From Thelephora terrestris (taxonomy: Eukaryota; Basidiomycota; Agaricomycetes; Thelephorales; Thelephoraceae): a stretch of DNA of 64,000 nucleotides. Made by a program: the position numbers and the translations under genes. Location of the stretch: NCBI GenBank assembly GCA_015956445.1, contig WIUZ02000002.1, forward strand, positions 372,001 to 436,000. The letters are read 5' to 3'. The notes under the pieces are model-generated. The model was given only the letters and a program-made list of their open reading frames with translations. It was not told the DNA's origin and ran no database searches. This document shows, piece after piece, positions 21,664-32,956 of the stretch. The stretch's first letter is position 1, and each line of letters begins with the position of its first letter.

Positions 21664-24160
21664 TTACGCGGATTGTGTGGGCGACCGGGTGCGCCGAGGG
21701 GTTGAAGGTATCGCCAACTCTTGGAGCCGATATGTAGGAAACTGTGGTTCGGTTTCTAAAACTGACTCGGGGTCGACGTCGTCGTCCTCTGTGGACTCCC
21801 CAGCCCAGTCATCATACTCAGGAGTGGCCGTATGTCTGGCAGGACTATGTGCTCGATCGCTGGAGGGGGAATACTGGAGGGGAGAATAGTCGAGGGGGCT
21901 GGAGATTGGAGCTGGGTGTACTAATGCGGCTTCTTCCGGAGAGGGCGGAGAGGCATAACCCGCGAGAAGGGGTTCCAGCGCACCCATCATCAAATCCACC
22001 TGTGCTGGAACAACGGGGCTCAGAGGAGAGCAACTGCCGCTTGCAGGATGAGTAATGCCGGCGAACTCAGGATGAGTGAAGCCCGTCCTTATGTCGTCCT
22101 CTTCCAAACTCATGCTTTGCTCCCCCAAGCCTTCATCGGAAAACTCCTCAGGGGTAGAGATCCCACTAGATCTGCAGCGAAGCGGCAGCTCAGAGCTGAC
22201 GACGCTAAAGGATGGCATCAACGCCACGGTTGAGTCCCGACCCGCTAGTTCCTTTCCACCGGCAAGCAATGGTTCAGAATGAGCAGTCGGTCTTGGCTTC
22301 GCTGGGTCAAAGATGCCGGTGGGAGACATCTCAGACCGAACAGACAAGCCAGGGGACACCGTGTGCGCCTGTTTGCGCATCCCCGATCCTCTCTCCCCCG
22401 AGTGAGCATCTCGATCAAACTCTGGGGCTCTATCATGATCATGGAAAATTTTGGACAAGACCTGTGGATGCGGGTGCTTTTCATCAATCGCGTGTTCAGC
22501 TGTAGGATGCATGGGATGAGCGATAGTAGGGTATCAAGAGGGAAAGCAACACACCCAACGCCTCTTCACAATCACAGCCGTCCAGGTGGCTGTCTCCGCA
22601 GGTATAGATATCCTTCAACCATGCAAAGCGGACATCCCTGGGCCTAATGCTGTTCCGTGCTTCACGACGATGAGAGCAATTCCCTTTGTGTGCATTTTCT
22701 CTCCGTGTCTCTTTCCCGGAGTTGATTAGAGCCGTCTCCTGTGGGTTGATGTAGGTCAGGTGAGAAAAACAATGATATCACGGAGTTGACAAACAAATGC
22801 AGAAAACCCTCGCCAATGGAAGGGAACGGTTACGGGGCACATGGGGGAGCCGAGGGGAGGGACATCTGTACGCCAGGTAAGGTGCTTTCCAGTAGAAAAT
22901 GACAATGACTTACAGCATGTGCTTGTATCTTCGGCGTCACAGTCTGGGCCTAATGCTTGCGCAACGGTTTCCTGAGCTTTCTCAACGGAGGGAGGTTCTC
23001 CTTCGAGTTCAGATGCATAATCCGAATTCTGAGATTCCTCAGAAAGGGAGGGCCGGTCATTCGAACCTCGGACCAGTAGGAGGAATAGAGAGTCCTCGGC
23101 TTTACAGGGGACACCGCCGTCATCTCTCGTGGGCATATACCACTCGGATACTGGAGAGAGATATTAGTATTCGGGACGGTGAAACACGATTGAAGCAGCT
23201 CACCTGTTGGGATATCCATTGACGCAACAACATCGATGGAGAAAGATACTGTGGAAGCGGTTGCGGTTAACTCTGTGATGACATGATTCGATGAGAGCTG
23301 GATCTCTGCTTTGAAGAGGGCTTGACCGTCAGAATTAGTGATAACGACGGGAAAGGTTCGAGACACGCTAGGCAGGCCGACGTTGGTGTTGTGAGAATGG
23401 CTTTGAAACCTTTCGGATCTAAATTCTGAGAAGCCTCCCTCTGTCCCCGAGTATGAGGGCATAGGAGTCGCCGTGTTCACTGAGTGGAAATCTTCTACCG
23501 GTATCTGGCAGTGTACATCGCAGGTCAAAACGGGCCTCGGGGTCATTATCGAACGACGATAGCGGCGATTCTGTGGTGCGTTTGGCGAGTGTACAATTGT
23601 GATAGGTGTATCCTACCCACCTTGAACCAAGTAAACACCAACGCGCAAACGACGCAGGAGGCAAAACATGCGAGACTCCAAAACTGAGCCCTCGAAGAGG
23701 TGGTGGCCACCGACAAAGGGTCGTACGTCGGGGATGGCCCGAAGGTGGCCGGGTGTGTAGGGGATGTGAGGGTGGGAGGGATGATACCAGCAGATGCGAC
23801 AGGGCCCATCGAGTCGGTAGGCGATAGAGAGAGCAATGGGGAAGCAGCGACATCCGAGGTCGTTTGTACCTTGCTAGAGCTGTCAATCAAGTCAAGTACT
23901 CTCACAGCAGAGCTTCGATAGACCCATTCCGCGCGACGAATGGGGGCGAGATAGACCGGGGAGGAGGTTAAGGGTGGGGGAGTGACTATATCCAAGTAGT
24001 TCTCGTAAACCGTGACAGTTGTTTCCTCCAAAGAGTGGATTGCGCGACCCAAGGCGTGCCATCTTCTGGACGCCAGGCCATCCCAGTCACTTGTGATGTG
24101 AACCAGAGCGTAGAAATTGAAGAGGATGCCAAAGAGGGCAAGTGCCGGCGTGAGCAACAT
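21664..24160 (-). CDS. Orphan two-helix membrane protein, function unknown
   Basis: Five exons (23621-24160, 23204-23570, 22834-23150, 22555-22738 and 21664-22499) join in frame to 747 residues. The start at 24160 places a hydrophobic signal-anchor at once (LLTPALALFGILFNFYALVHI). A second helix (FWSLACFASCVVCALVFTWF, about 158-178) ends exon 1. Between them lies a loop of about 130 residues with a Thr/Ser/Pro-rich half, probably lumenal or extracellular. After helix 2 about 570 residues follow, including a beta-like stretch (TFPVVITNSDGQALFKAEIQLSS), a Cys-containing block (DIYTCGDSHLDGCDCEEAL) and a long acidic Ser/Pro-rich tail, probably cytosolic and disordered. No family recognised. A competing GTAAGT donor near 22913 would truncate it. 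Confidence 0.75.
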
Positions 24161-25260
24161 TTTGCACTCCGCCTTTGAGGAGAAAAGATGAGGGAGAAAG
24201 ACAGGACCACCACGGCCATGGTGTGGATGGTCCTTGAGGCGAGAACCACGTGATCGAATGCCATCAAAGATCACTTTGAACTTCCTTTTGGGTCCTGCCA
24301 GAATGCATCACGAACTATGAGCGCAGAGCTGGCTGGCCTAGGACGATAATCACACACGTGATCATATTCTACAGCCTTAGAAGCTGGGAGGGGACTGTAT
24401 GCCGGTCAAAGTGCACAAAAAATAAATTCACCCGCGCGATGCAACCACTTCGCGCGAAACCTGTCACCCCGCACGAAACTCAACACTCACCTCGCGCGAA
24501 ACTCGTCAGCCGCCTCGCGCGTTTTATCTCGCACCTCGCACGAACATTCGGATCCCCCCTAAGGGGAATTTCTGCCCTTGTCCAGGCAAATTCAAAGGTA
24601 GGCAGACTTTTCCGCCGGTTTGTATGTTGTAGAGAGGTAGTTTCGGGGCAGTATTCCCATTTTTCTGGGCTTCGGAACGGCGTCGGGATTTTCCGAGACC
24701 CGTGATCCGCTTAACATCGCCGCAAACCAACATTGGGAAACCCACCGGGGCGTTACTTATGTTGTTGCTGAGACTCCTGTTATAATATTTTCGAGTCCAT
24801 ATTTTTACCCCTCTAAGACTCGTGATACCCTTCCTATGTTTGTTTTTATCTTATGTTATTTCTGACATATACTAGCAGTTAGAAGGAGTGCGTGGGATTG
24901 TGTCTAGATAGAAAACCATCTCAGTGCAAAGAAATAAGAGTAACACCGAGGGGTCGAAGCGGGTGAACCGTAGCGGGGTTATCTACTGAGCGGGAAGCAG
25001 AATGACTCAGAATGGGATGCAGTCAAGGCGGAAAACAGCCAAACAAATGATAAATAATATGTCGAAAATAACATAAGATAAAAACAAACATAGGAAGGGT
25101 ATCACGAGTCTTAGAGGGGTAAAAATATGGACTCGAAAATATTATAACAGGAGTCTCAGCAACAACATAAGTAACGCCCCGGTGGGTTTCCCAATGTTGG
25201 TTTGCGGCGATGTTAAGCGGATCACGGGTCTCGGAAAATCCCGACGCCGTTCCGAAGCCC

Positions 25261-25268
25261 AGAAAAAT
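25261..25268. repeat. Target site duplication, left copy (AGAAAAAT)
   Basis: Eight bases immediately left of the inner element. The same octamer follows its right end at 26423-26430. The uninterrupted left arm of the outer element carries this octamer only once (as ATTTTTCT), confirming duplication on insertion. Confidence 0.9.
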
Positions 25269-26422
25269 ATGGCGGTCGAAGTGCACAAAAAATCATTTCG
25301 CACGCGCGATGCAATCACCTCGCACGAAAGCTGTCACCCCGCACGAAACTCCCCAATCACCTCGCACGGAACTCGTTAGTCACCTCGCACGTTTTGTCTC
25401 GCACATCGCACGAACACCCGGGCTCCTCCTGAGGGAGATTCCCACCTTTTTCCGAATGAATCCAAAGGTCAGCAGTCTGTTCCGCCGGTTTGTACGCTAT
25501 GTAGAGGTAGTTCCGGGGCGGTATACCCATTTTTCTGGCCTTCGGAACGGCCTCGGGATTTTCCGAGACCGTGATCCGATCAATTCTTCAGTATTCCGCT
25601 TCATATTTCCGCTATTCCGCCTAGCATTGCCGCAAACCGACATTAGAATACTCGCCGGGGTGTGAATATTGCCACTGAGGCTCCTGTTTTAATAATGTTT
25701 CCAATTTTTTCATATATTGGCAGTTAGACTATTTTATTACCAACTGGTGAAGGAGTGCGTAGCGGGATCACAACTAGATAGACAAGATAGGATACTCTCA
25801 GTGTACGAGAAATAAAAGCAACACTGAGGGGTTAAAGCGGGTGAGCCGCAGTGTACTGAACGAGACGCGGCATATCTTGAAACAGGATGCAGTCAAGGCC
25901 GAAAACGGGCGAACATATGATTGATAATATGTCGAAAATAACATAAGATCAAATTAAACATAGGAGCGCTATTGCAAGTCTTAAACTTGAGAATATTATT
26001 AGAACAGGGGCCTCAGTGGCAATATTCACACCCCGGCGAGTATTCTAATGTCGGTTTGCGGCAATGCTAGGCGGAATAGCGGAAATATGAAGCGGAATAC
26101 TGAAGAATTGATCGGATCACGGTCTCGGAAAATCCCGAGGCCGTTCCGAAGGCCAGAAAAATGGGTATACCGCCCCGGAACTACCTCTACATAGCGTACA
26201 AACCGGCGGAACAGACTGCTGACCTTTGGATTCATTCGGAAAAAGGTGGGAATCTCCCTCAGGAGGAGCCCGGGTGTTCGTGCGATGTGCGAGACAAAAC
26301 GTGCGAGGTGACTAACGAGTTCCGTGCGAGGTGATTGGGGAGTTTCGTGCGGGGTGACAGCTTTCGTGCGAGGTGATTGCATCGCGCGTGCGAAATGATT
26401 TTTTGTGCACTTCGACCGCCAT
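25269..26422. mobile_element. Inner long-inverted-repeat element inserted in the outer one
   Basis: Arms 25269-25681 and 26010-26422 (413 bp each) are perfect inverted copies by eye. Mismatches begin only at the inner edge, and a 328-bp loop separates them. Termini ATGGCGGTCGAAGTGCAC resemble those of the outer element (ATGCCGGTCAAAGTGCAC). Arms and loop are also related, for example the shared stretches around GTCGAAAATAACATAAGAT. So it belongs to the same family but a different subfamily. Flanking AGAAAAAT on both sides is an exact 8-bp target duplication of outer-arm sequence, which proves the order of insertion. Total length is 1154 bp. No protein domain is encoded. Confidence 0.9.
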
Positions 26423-26430
26423 AGAAAAAT
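26423..26430. repeat. Target site duplication, right copy (AGAAAAAT)
   Basis: Eight bases immediately right of the inner element, identical to 25261-25268. The outer right arm resumes directly afterwards at 26431. Confidence 0.9.
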
Positions 26431-26690
26431 GGGAATACTGCCCCGAAACTACCTCTCTACAACATACAAACCGGCGGAAAAGTCTGCCTACCTTTGAATT
26501 TGCCTGGACAAGGGCAGAAATTCCCCTTAGGGGGGATCCGAATGTTCGTGCGAGGTGCGAGATAAAACGCGCGAGGCGGCTGACGAGTTTCGCGCGAGGT
26601 GAGTGTTGAGTTTCGTGCGGGGTGACAGGTTTCGCGCGAAGTGGTTGCATCGCGCGGGTGAATTTATTTTTTGTGCACTTTGACCGGCAT

Positions 26691-28027
26691 AGGACTTGAG
26701 TTCCCATCGTCGTGCAACCGAGACAGAAACCAGTTGCGCATCGAAAAAAATTAGGATGACCTCATCGAGTAGCGGAAATGATGTTTGTTGCGGCTCCCAA
26801 GGCCCGAGTTAGCTGAAGCAAGCTCATCCCTGGGGCCGTATCGAGGAAAACCCACAGAGATTAAGAAGGGACCTGAATCGTATGGTCTCGACCCGGCGCA
26901 TCGGAGTTATGAATACGAGCAAAACACGAGGTCTCTGGGCCTTATAATCAATATTGAGCTTAAAAGATCCTTCGCCAAACAAAGAACCCTCACATGGGAT
27001 TCGCGATGCAGTTAATCGCAATGGATGCCCATTCACACTGCGACGAAAGCAAACGCAATCAGCACCCACTCAACACGGAGGAACAATATTCCTTCCTGGG
27101 CACTTGGGTGCTGATGAAGGTGGTCGTAGGTTCCTATTCTGATTGGTAGGGGAAGGGCGTCGCGTGCGGAGATTATGTTGACCAGCATGAGTGCCTTCCG
27201 GGGTAAATCCTAGAGGATCAAACACAAAGGTAGGTCCAAACGCGTGCCCTGTCCTGTTTGCTTCCTAAAATTGTCGCCCCGAGTTCATCGACCGACGAGT
27301 AAACCTTTCGATCGCTACTTACCAAGGAGCTTGCCCAGGTTAAATGTCGCAGGTTGGAGTACACTTACCCAGAGCGACGTCACAGTTTCTCCTGTGGGAA
27401 CGAACCTCCCTTGACGATCGTAGTGGTGCGGGGAAGATGGATGAGTTGACCGGGTAGTCTCTCTGCGCAGGTGCATCTGAACTACTTTATGAATGTTATG
27501 ACTGAAATGGTAACCCCCACGGTTAGTGTGACATTGAATCATCAAGCGTGAGGGGGGTGCCGATGAGAAGAGTCGGTGGCAAAGGTAAATCCTGTCGTGA
27601 TAGTATGCAAGCATATGTGGAGCCGGCGCGTACCAATGCGCAGGTTGTAAGGTCCATTAGCCAGATGGCATTGAACAACTGAGTTGTCGCCAATACACAT
27701 GGAGAGAAAACGTGGTGTTCAGGTTGTGATTGTGGCTATTCCGCGAACTTATACTGGTAAGACGATTGAAGCGAGTGGCGTTAGCAAAACACCAAATGAA
27801 CGGATGGGATTAATTGCGGTGAATCGATACTGTTTCAACCAAAACCGTGACGGGTATCAAACTCAAGTATGCATTGTGATAGGTTCACTGCCGACGGCTT
27901 TCCATTAGATCTACTGCTACAACATCCCTCCCCGCCCTGCTCGAGGGCTTTTCGAAAAACCAAAAAGATAAGGTCCAAGCATCGTACGTTCCATTAGGTG
28001 GCCTTCAACGTCAAGCTTCTCTCTCGT
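26691..28027. other. Intergenic between transposable elements and ILV5
   Basis: 1.3 kb with short conflicting ORFs (such as 26785-27015 plus and 27315-27614 minus) and no recognised domain. The sequence does not look like a further copy of the nested elements. The right end is the 3' flank of ILV5. Confidence 0.35.
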
Positions 28028-29471
28028 TTAATTTTGCGAGTCAGGTCGGAGGGAACGAACGGTCTTCCCGGCCCTCCAGATCTCCTGGTTGTCAATTTCT
28101 GCCAGCTCCTTGGCGAGATCTTCGCGGTAAGTCTTCCTGCCGTTAAACTCAAGGGACTTGCGGGTCTCCGTTCCGTCCCTCACGCTCTGGTAGAGCTGCT
28201 CGAAGATAGGGGTGTTGGCCTTCTCGAAAACGGGTGCCCAGTCGAGAGCACCGCGGCGTGCGGTGGTGGAGCATGCGTTGTACATGTAGTCCATGCTAGC
28301 CGCCGGACCAAGAGCGTCAGCGTTCGGCGGGCAGGATACCAGATTCCAACTTACCCCTTCTGGCCAATGAGAGGATAAAGGGACTGGGTAGCCTCTTCGA
28401 CAGTCTCGTTGAATGCCTCAGAGGGTGTGTGTCCGTTGGCACGAAGGACCTTATATTGAGCCAGGAAAAGACCCTCTGATGGAAAAAAATTCGGTCAGAC
28501 GAGAGGAAATGAAGCCATCAAATCAATAACTTACGTATAGCACCCATCAACTGACCAATAATCGCGTCAGAACTGTGGTTCCTGAAGAAATTCTTCGGGA
28601 AGGTACTCACGACACCGCGTTCACCGTAGAGGTCGGAATAGACCTCCTTCTGGAAGGTGGTTTCGTACATGTATCCAGAACCGATGGCAACACCAAGCGC
28701 GATGGCTTTTTCCTTGGCCTTACCAGTGACGTCTTGCCACACAGCGATAGAGGAGTTGATGCCGCGACCCTCCTTGAACAGAGTTCGGACAGTACGGCCG
28801 GAACCCTTGGGAGCGACGAGGATGACGTCGACGTCCTCAGGAGGGACAACGTGGGTATCGTCTTTGTATACCACGGAAAACCCGTGGGAGAAGTACAAAG
28901 TCTTCCCTTTGGTGATGAGTGGTTTTAGTTGGGGCCAAGTGGAGGATTGTGCAGCATCGGAAAGGAGGTTCATGATGATGGTCCCACGGTTAATGGCCTC
29001 CTCGATGGGGAACAGGGTTTCTCCAGGAACCCAGCCGTCTTCCTGAGCTTGTTTCCAGCTCTCTCCGCCCTCGCGGACACCAATGATGACGTTGAGGCCG
29101 TTATCACGAGCGTTGAGACCCTGTCCATGTCCTTGGGAGCCATAACCGATCAAAGCGAGAGTATCATTCTTGAAGTACTCATGAAGCTTGGACAACGGCC
29201 AGTCGGTTCGCTCGTACACGACCTCTTCGGTTCCTGCAAAGTCGAGGGTCTTCATTCCGCGAACAGACTATACGCGTTACGTTAGTCGTGAGCATTTTTT
29301 AAGCATCTCAACCATGTTCACCTGAGTAGCGGCCCTTTGGGGGAGCTTGACAGCAACAGCAGCAGTCCTAGCAGCGAGGAGGGAATAAGACGCGGACTGT
29401 TGTGTGAGGGACTTTGGTACACGTCGAGAGACGGATCTGAGCCCGCGGGTGGCGAAACGAGAGAAGGACAT
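28028..29471 (-). CDS. ILV5: Ketol-acid reductoisomerase, mitochondrial
   Basis: Four exons: 29322-29471, 28535-29267, 28355-28475 and 28028-28295, 423 residues. Exon 1 is a Ser/Arg/Ala-rich mitochondrial presequence (MSFSRFATRGLRSVSRRVPKS). The NADPH-binding loop is GYGSQGHGQGLNARD at about 91-105. DVILVAPKGSGRTVRTLFKEGRGINSSIAV is the typical middle region. The C-terminal knotted domain (GLFLAQYKVLRANGHTPSEAFNETVEEATQSLYPLIGQKGMDYMYNACSTTARRGALDW) contains the acidic metal ligands. The enzyme performs the second step of valine and isoleucine synthesis, converting acetolactate or acetohydroxybutyrate with Mg2+ and NADPH. Introns of 54, 59 and 59 nt keep frame. It diverges from the Zn-cluster factor. 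Confidence 0.95.
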
Positions 29472-29865
29472 AGGTTGAGGAAAAAGAAAGACAGAACAGA
29501 GAGTGACTCGCTTAAAAAACAGCTTTTTGCGTGGAAAACCGGAGAACGCCGGGAACGCAGGCAGTAGCCAGCCGACGGTTTGTGACACGAAAATTCTACG
29601 AATCAGTTTGGAAAACTTGATATGTACGTGCATAGGTCGACGAAACATTGGAGGTGCCTCCGGAATATTACTGTATTTTATTATGCACTTCCTACACGAT
29701 TTACGCGACACAAGGTACATACACCGGACGCGTGACAGGGGCTGTGACCCCTCCGTGACGGACGAGTAACGGGGCTGGGCTGAGCGTCAGGAAATTCACG
29801 ACGCCCTTGAATCGATACGGACGTTATCGTCTTTGCCATCGCCTGCTACGACCGCGGCAGCGACC
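29472..29865. promoter_or_regulatory. Divergent promoter region, ILV5 / Zn2Cys6 factor
   Basis: 394 bases between the ILV5 start and the transcription factor start must carry both promoters. I see no clear TATA box or known amino-acid-control site that I can defend. Whether the adjacent factor regulates ILV5 is unknown. Confidence 0.4.
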
Positions 29866-32800
29866 ATGACCCATATGTTGCCCCCTCATTCTGACATCGC
29901 GCTCGGCCACCCCGGTCTCCAAGGTGGCCTCCAAATTGACCCAAACCAAACCCAACAAACCCCCCCACAGCCAGGCCAACAGCCCCCTCCTTCAGGATCA
30001 GGTCGAAAACGCAGAAAGGCGGACAATGGAGAAGATACTGGTCCAGCAGAACCTCGTCGTTTGCGTCGTTCTCATGAGGCATGTGCTCGTTGTAGAGGCA
30101 AGAAAATCAAGGCAAGTCCCGTCGGTGTCGCCCGACCGCAAACTTCCGTCACCGCTCGCTAACATCACTCTACCAACGACTCACAGTGCGATTCAAAGTA
30201 TCCGAGATGTACAGCTTGTGCGACCGCCGGTACTGCGTGCGAGCAGGAGGACCGTCATCGCCAGACACTTACGCCTCGTGGCCACACCGAGCGCATCGAG
30301 CGTCAGCTCCTCCAAAGCGCGGCGCTCCTCAAGCGCCATATTCCTGGATTTGAAATGAATAATATCGAAGAGATATGTGCCCGTGAAGGACTCGAAGTTG
30401 ACCACAACGCCGCTGGCTTGTCCGGCTACCAATGGCAGGCACGGCCGTACCCTCCACTCAGACCAGGAGACCCCATGCCTCCAAAAGGCTTCCCGCCTTA
30501 CCCTCCCATGCCGCAACCTCACATGCTCCCTCCCGGCTATCCTCCTATGCCAATGTACGGCCCACCGGGCTCTCCTTACCCGCCCCCACCCCTGGGCATG
30601 CAGGGTCCCCCCGGTCCCTATAACCCACAGATACACCCATCCTTCCAGCACCCGCCCCAAGTACCGCCCCAACCGACTCCCGTTCACATGCAACCGCGTC
30701 CCAGTTCTGCCGATGGAGAACTCAAAGGCACAGATCCTCAATCCAACGACCTCTCCAATTCTCAGGTCAGTGTATCACGCAGACTCTTGAAAGTTTCGTC
30801 CTGAGCCCCTCCTCATTATCGACAGTCACTGGCAAAAATCTTTGGCGTATCATCTTCCATTGTCAGCAACCTGAGACTTGCCCCTACTCCGGTTGACAGG
30901 GAAGATCTCGCAGTTGGTTCTCACGGACTGAGCTCTGGTCGCGATCGCGAGATAATGTTCTCGCGTGATCCGGTCGAGTGGAAGCAAGTCAAGGTTGCTG
31001 TGGATGGTGACACTGCGTTCGAGGTGTCCCTTCCTCGCGACCGTGAAATGGTCACGCAGGTTGTTGATGCTTACTTCAAGAGACTCAATCCCCACCGCCC
31101 TATCTTCCTCAGACGCGACTTCGAGCGGACTCTAGAGGAATTGTACGAAGGAAAAGCTCAACACCACGATCCCGGCTTCTTATGCAGCATGTATCTCATC
31201 TTCGGGCTCGGAACCCTGAGCGAGTTGAACCATCGCGTGTTCCAACGTGATGTGGCAAGGCAAAATGATGACCAAATTCCGCCTGTGAAAGAACTCATGG
31301 GTAATGGGTGGCCAAAACACGAAGAATTTTTCGACTGCGCCTTGCTTGTGAAGCCCGATCTGCGCGTCACTGTGTCCAGTTTGCAGGCGTTGATTCTATT
31401 GCATTGGTACTTGTACACGGAGGTCCGTTTCGCTTGTCCATCTGAACTGAACGCGGACTGACCTACGTTCGCAGCGACAAGGAAGGACTCTTTGGCGTCT
31501 TGTTGGAAGCTTGGTCAGACTCGGGATCGAGCTGGGCTTGCACCATGACCCAACCGCCCAGGGCAAGACGTTCTCGGATGATGAAGGCCAATTGAGGATC
31601 AGGCTCTGGAATATCATCTTGATTCATGACCGAGGAACATCGATTCTACTCGGTCGGCCATTGGCCATCTCACCGTTCGACTCCAACACTCCCAGAGCAC
31701 AGAGGTCTACAGAACTTTCGGATCATTTCTGGTACAGCCCCCCGCTCGTAGAGATACAGGCGGATATCATAAATTCCCTATACACCCCGACAAGGCAGAG
31801 CACAGACACTATCATGCGACACGCGACAAGGATCATTAAGAGCATGGTCGCTTTCCGCGACCAACTCCCAGAGAGCTACAAAACGCTCTTTGGAGGAACG
31901 GATGAATGGCCCCTGGAGAGAAGAGCCAGGCTTGTGGAGGATGTCACCGCCGACCAGGGTTTGACACTCTTGAAGCTCGGTATCTCGAGGCTCCTACTCC
32001 TAAGGGCTCTGTTCAGCTCAGAGCGAGTCGAGTATTCTCAGAGGCATAAGGCTTTGGAGGACGGTACGCGCCACGTATTAGTGTCATACCCGAATCAGCA
32101 TTGACAGACATTACCCGCAGCAATTGTATCTTCGCACAACATCATCATCCTCCACAACCACCTCATCAAGTTTCCCGACATTGCGTTCTTTGTCTCACCG
32201 ATCCCTCTTCATATCGCCGCCATGGTCATACTCTATGGACACATGTCCGACTGCCGCCGCATTCCCCATCAAGTAGCGTTGGAAGATGTCTGGATGGCTC
32301 TCGACGTTCTTCCAAGCATCCGTTGGAGATGGGAGCGCAAGGACCTTAATGGAGGCCACCCACTTATCGCTCGTCTCGCAGAGAAGATACTGGCGGTCAA
32401 CCTCCACCAGGTTGGACCTCCCTCCCATCCTGTCCTCCTTAGTGAACCGGACTGGGAGCAAGACTTTGCGAAAATGGCGTCCATCTCCACTCCAAAGCTC
32501 GGACACTCTCCCAGGTCTGCGGGGAGCGCACCAGGGAGCGGAAATAACGGAAGTAGCTCGGTATACGGCAATGGGTTCAACGGACAGGGAACACCAAAAA
32601 TGGGATATGCGCGACAACCCTCTGGCCACCTCGCTGATGTGCCCGCCGTATTATTCTACCCCTTCTTCCCGGAGAAAGTGACTGGAGGTGAAAATGGGCA
32701 ACCTTCGGGAGAAGCTACTGGCAACTCTGGTGGAGGGGTTGGTACTGGACAGGGTTGTCCGGGATCCGGCGATGGGGAGGGACAGGGCAATTATGATTCC

Positions 32801-32956
32801 TTGTTGGCAACCGCCGCAGCCATACCGTATGGCTATCCCTCTAGCCAGGACGCCTTCATGCTCGAAGAGAAAGACCCCGTTGCTGTCATTCCAGGGATGC
32901 AGATGTGGTTGTCTAATCCTGGTTCTGTGAGTCCAGCATACTCTTGCAAGAACTGA
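29866..32956 (+). CDS. Zn2Cys6 transcription factor with fungal-specific regulatory domain
   Basis: Five exons: 29866-30111, 30187-30765, 30826-31422, 31475-32063 and 32121-32956, 948 residues. The binuclear zinc cluster is CARCRGKKIKCDSKYPRCTACATAGTAC with Cys at about 73, 76, 83, 90, 93 and 100, preceded by basic RKRRK and RRLRRSHEA. A Pro/Met-rich region (about 155-240) follows. The fungal transcription factor domain includes VDAYFKRLNPHRPIFLRRDFE, LQALILLHWYLYTERQGRTLWRLVGSLVRLGIELGLHHDP and IRLWNIILIHDRGTSILLGRPLAI. The tail is Gly/Ser-rich. It should bind CGG-type sites as a nuclear regulator; the targets are unknown. Intron 1 uses a GC donor (AAG/GCAAGT at 30112) and falls inside the zinc motif. 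The first ATG is used; an upstream exon is possible. Confidence 0.9.

Larger units (their letters stand above)
24399..26690. mobile_element. Outer long-inverted-repeat (foldback/MITE-like) element, split by a nested copy
   Basis: The left arm 24399-24861 (463 bp) reappears reverse-complemented as 25066-25268 plus 26431-26690 (203 + 260 = 463 bp). By eye the match is complete; a 204-bp loop lies at 24862-25065. Termini read ATGCCGGTCAAAGTGCAC and its complement. Without the nested insert and the extra target copy the element is about 1130 bp. Flanks gggactgt and aggacttg share GGACT and may be a decayed 8-bp target duplication. No transposase is encoded; the peptides in the arms are arginine-rich and without domains. 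Size, structure and the 8-bp duplication of its relative suggest a non-autonomous hAT-type DNA element. Its left end is 238 bp upstream of the start codon of the orphan membrane gene. Confidence 0.85.

Noticed and set aside
24399-26690. CRISPR-like array, because of spaced short repeats in the arms
   Set aside because: Repeats are degenerate with irregular short spacers, lie in inverted transposon arms, and the genome is fungal.
25210-26707. Repeated arginine-rich ORFs in the inverted arms (such as 25210-25665, 26026-26382 and 26312-26707)
   Set aside because: They are the same arm sequence read on opposite strands, and their composition comes from the CGCACGA repeats. No transposase motif is present.
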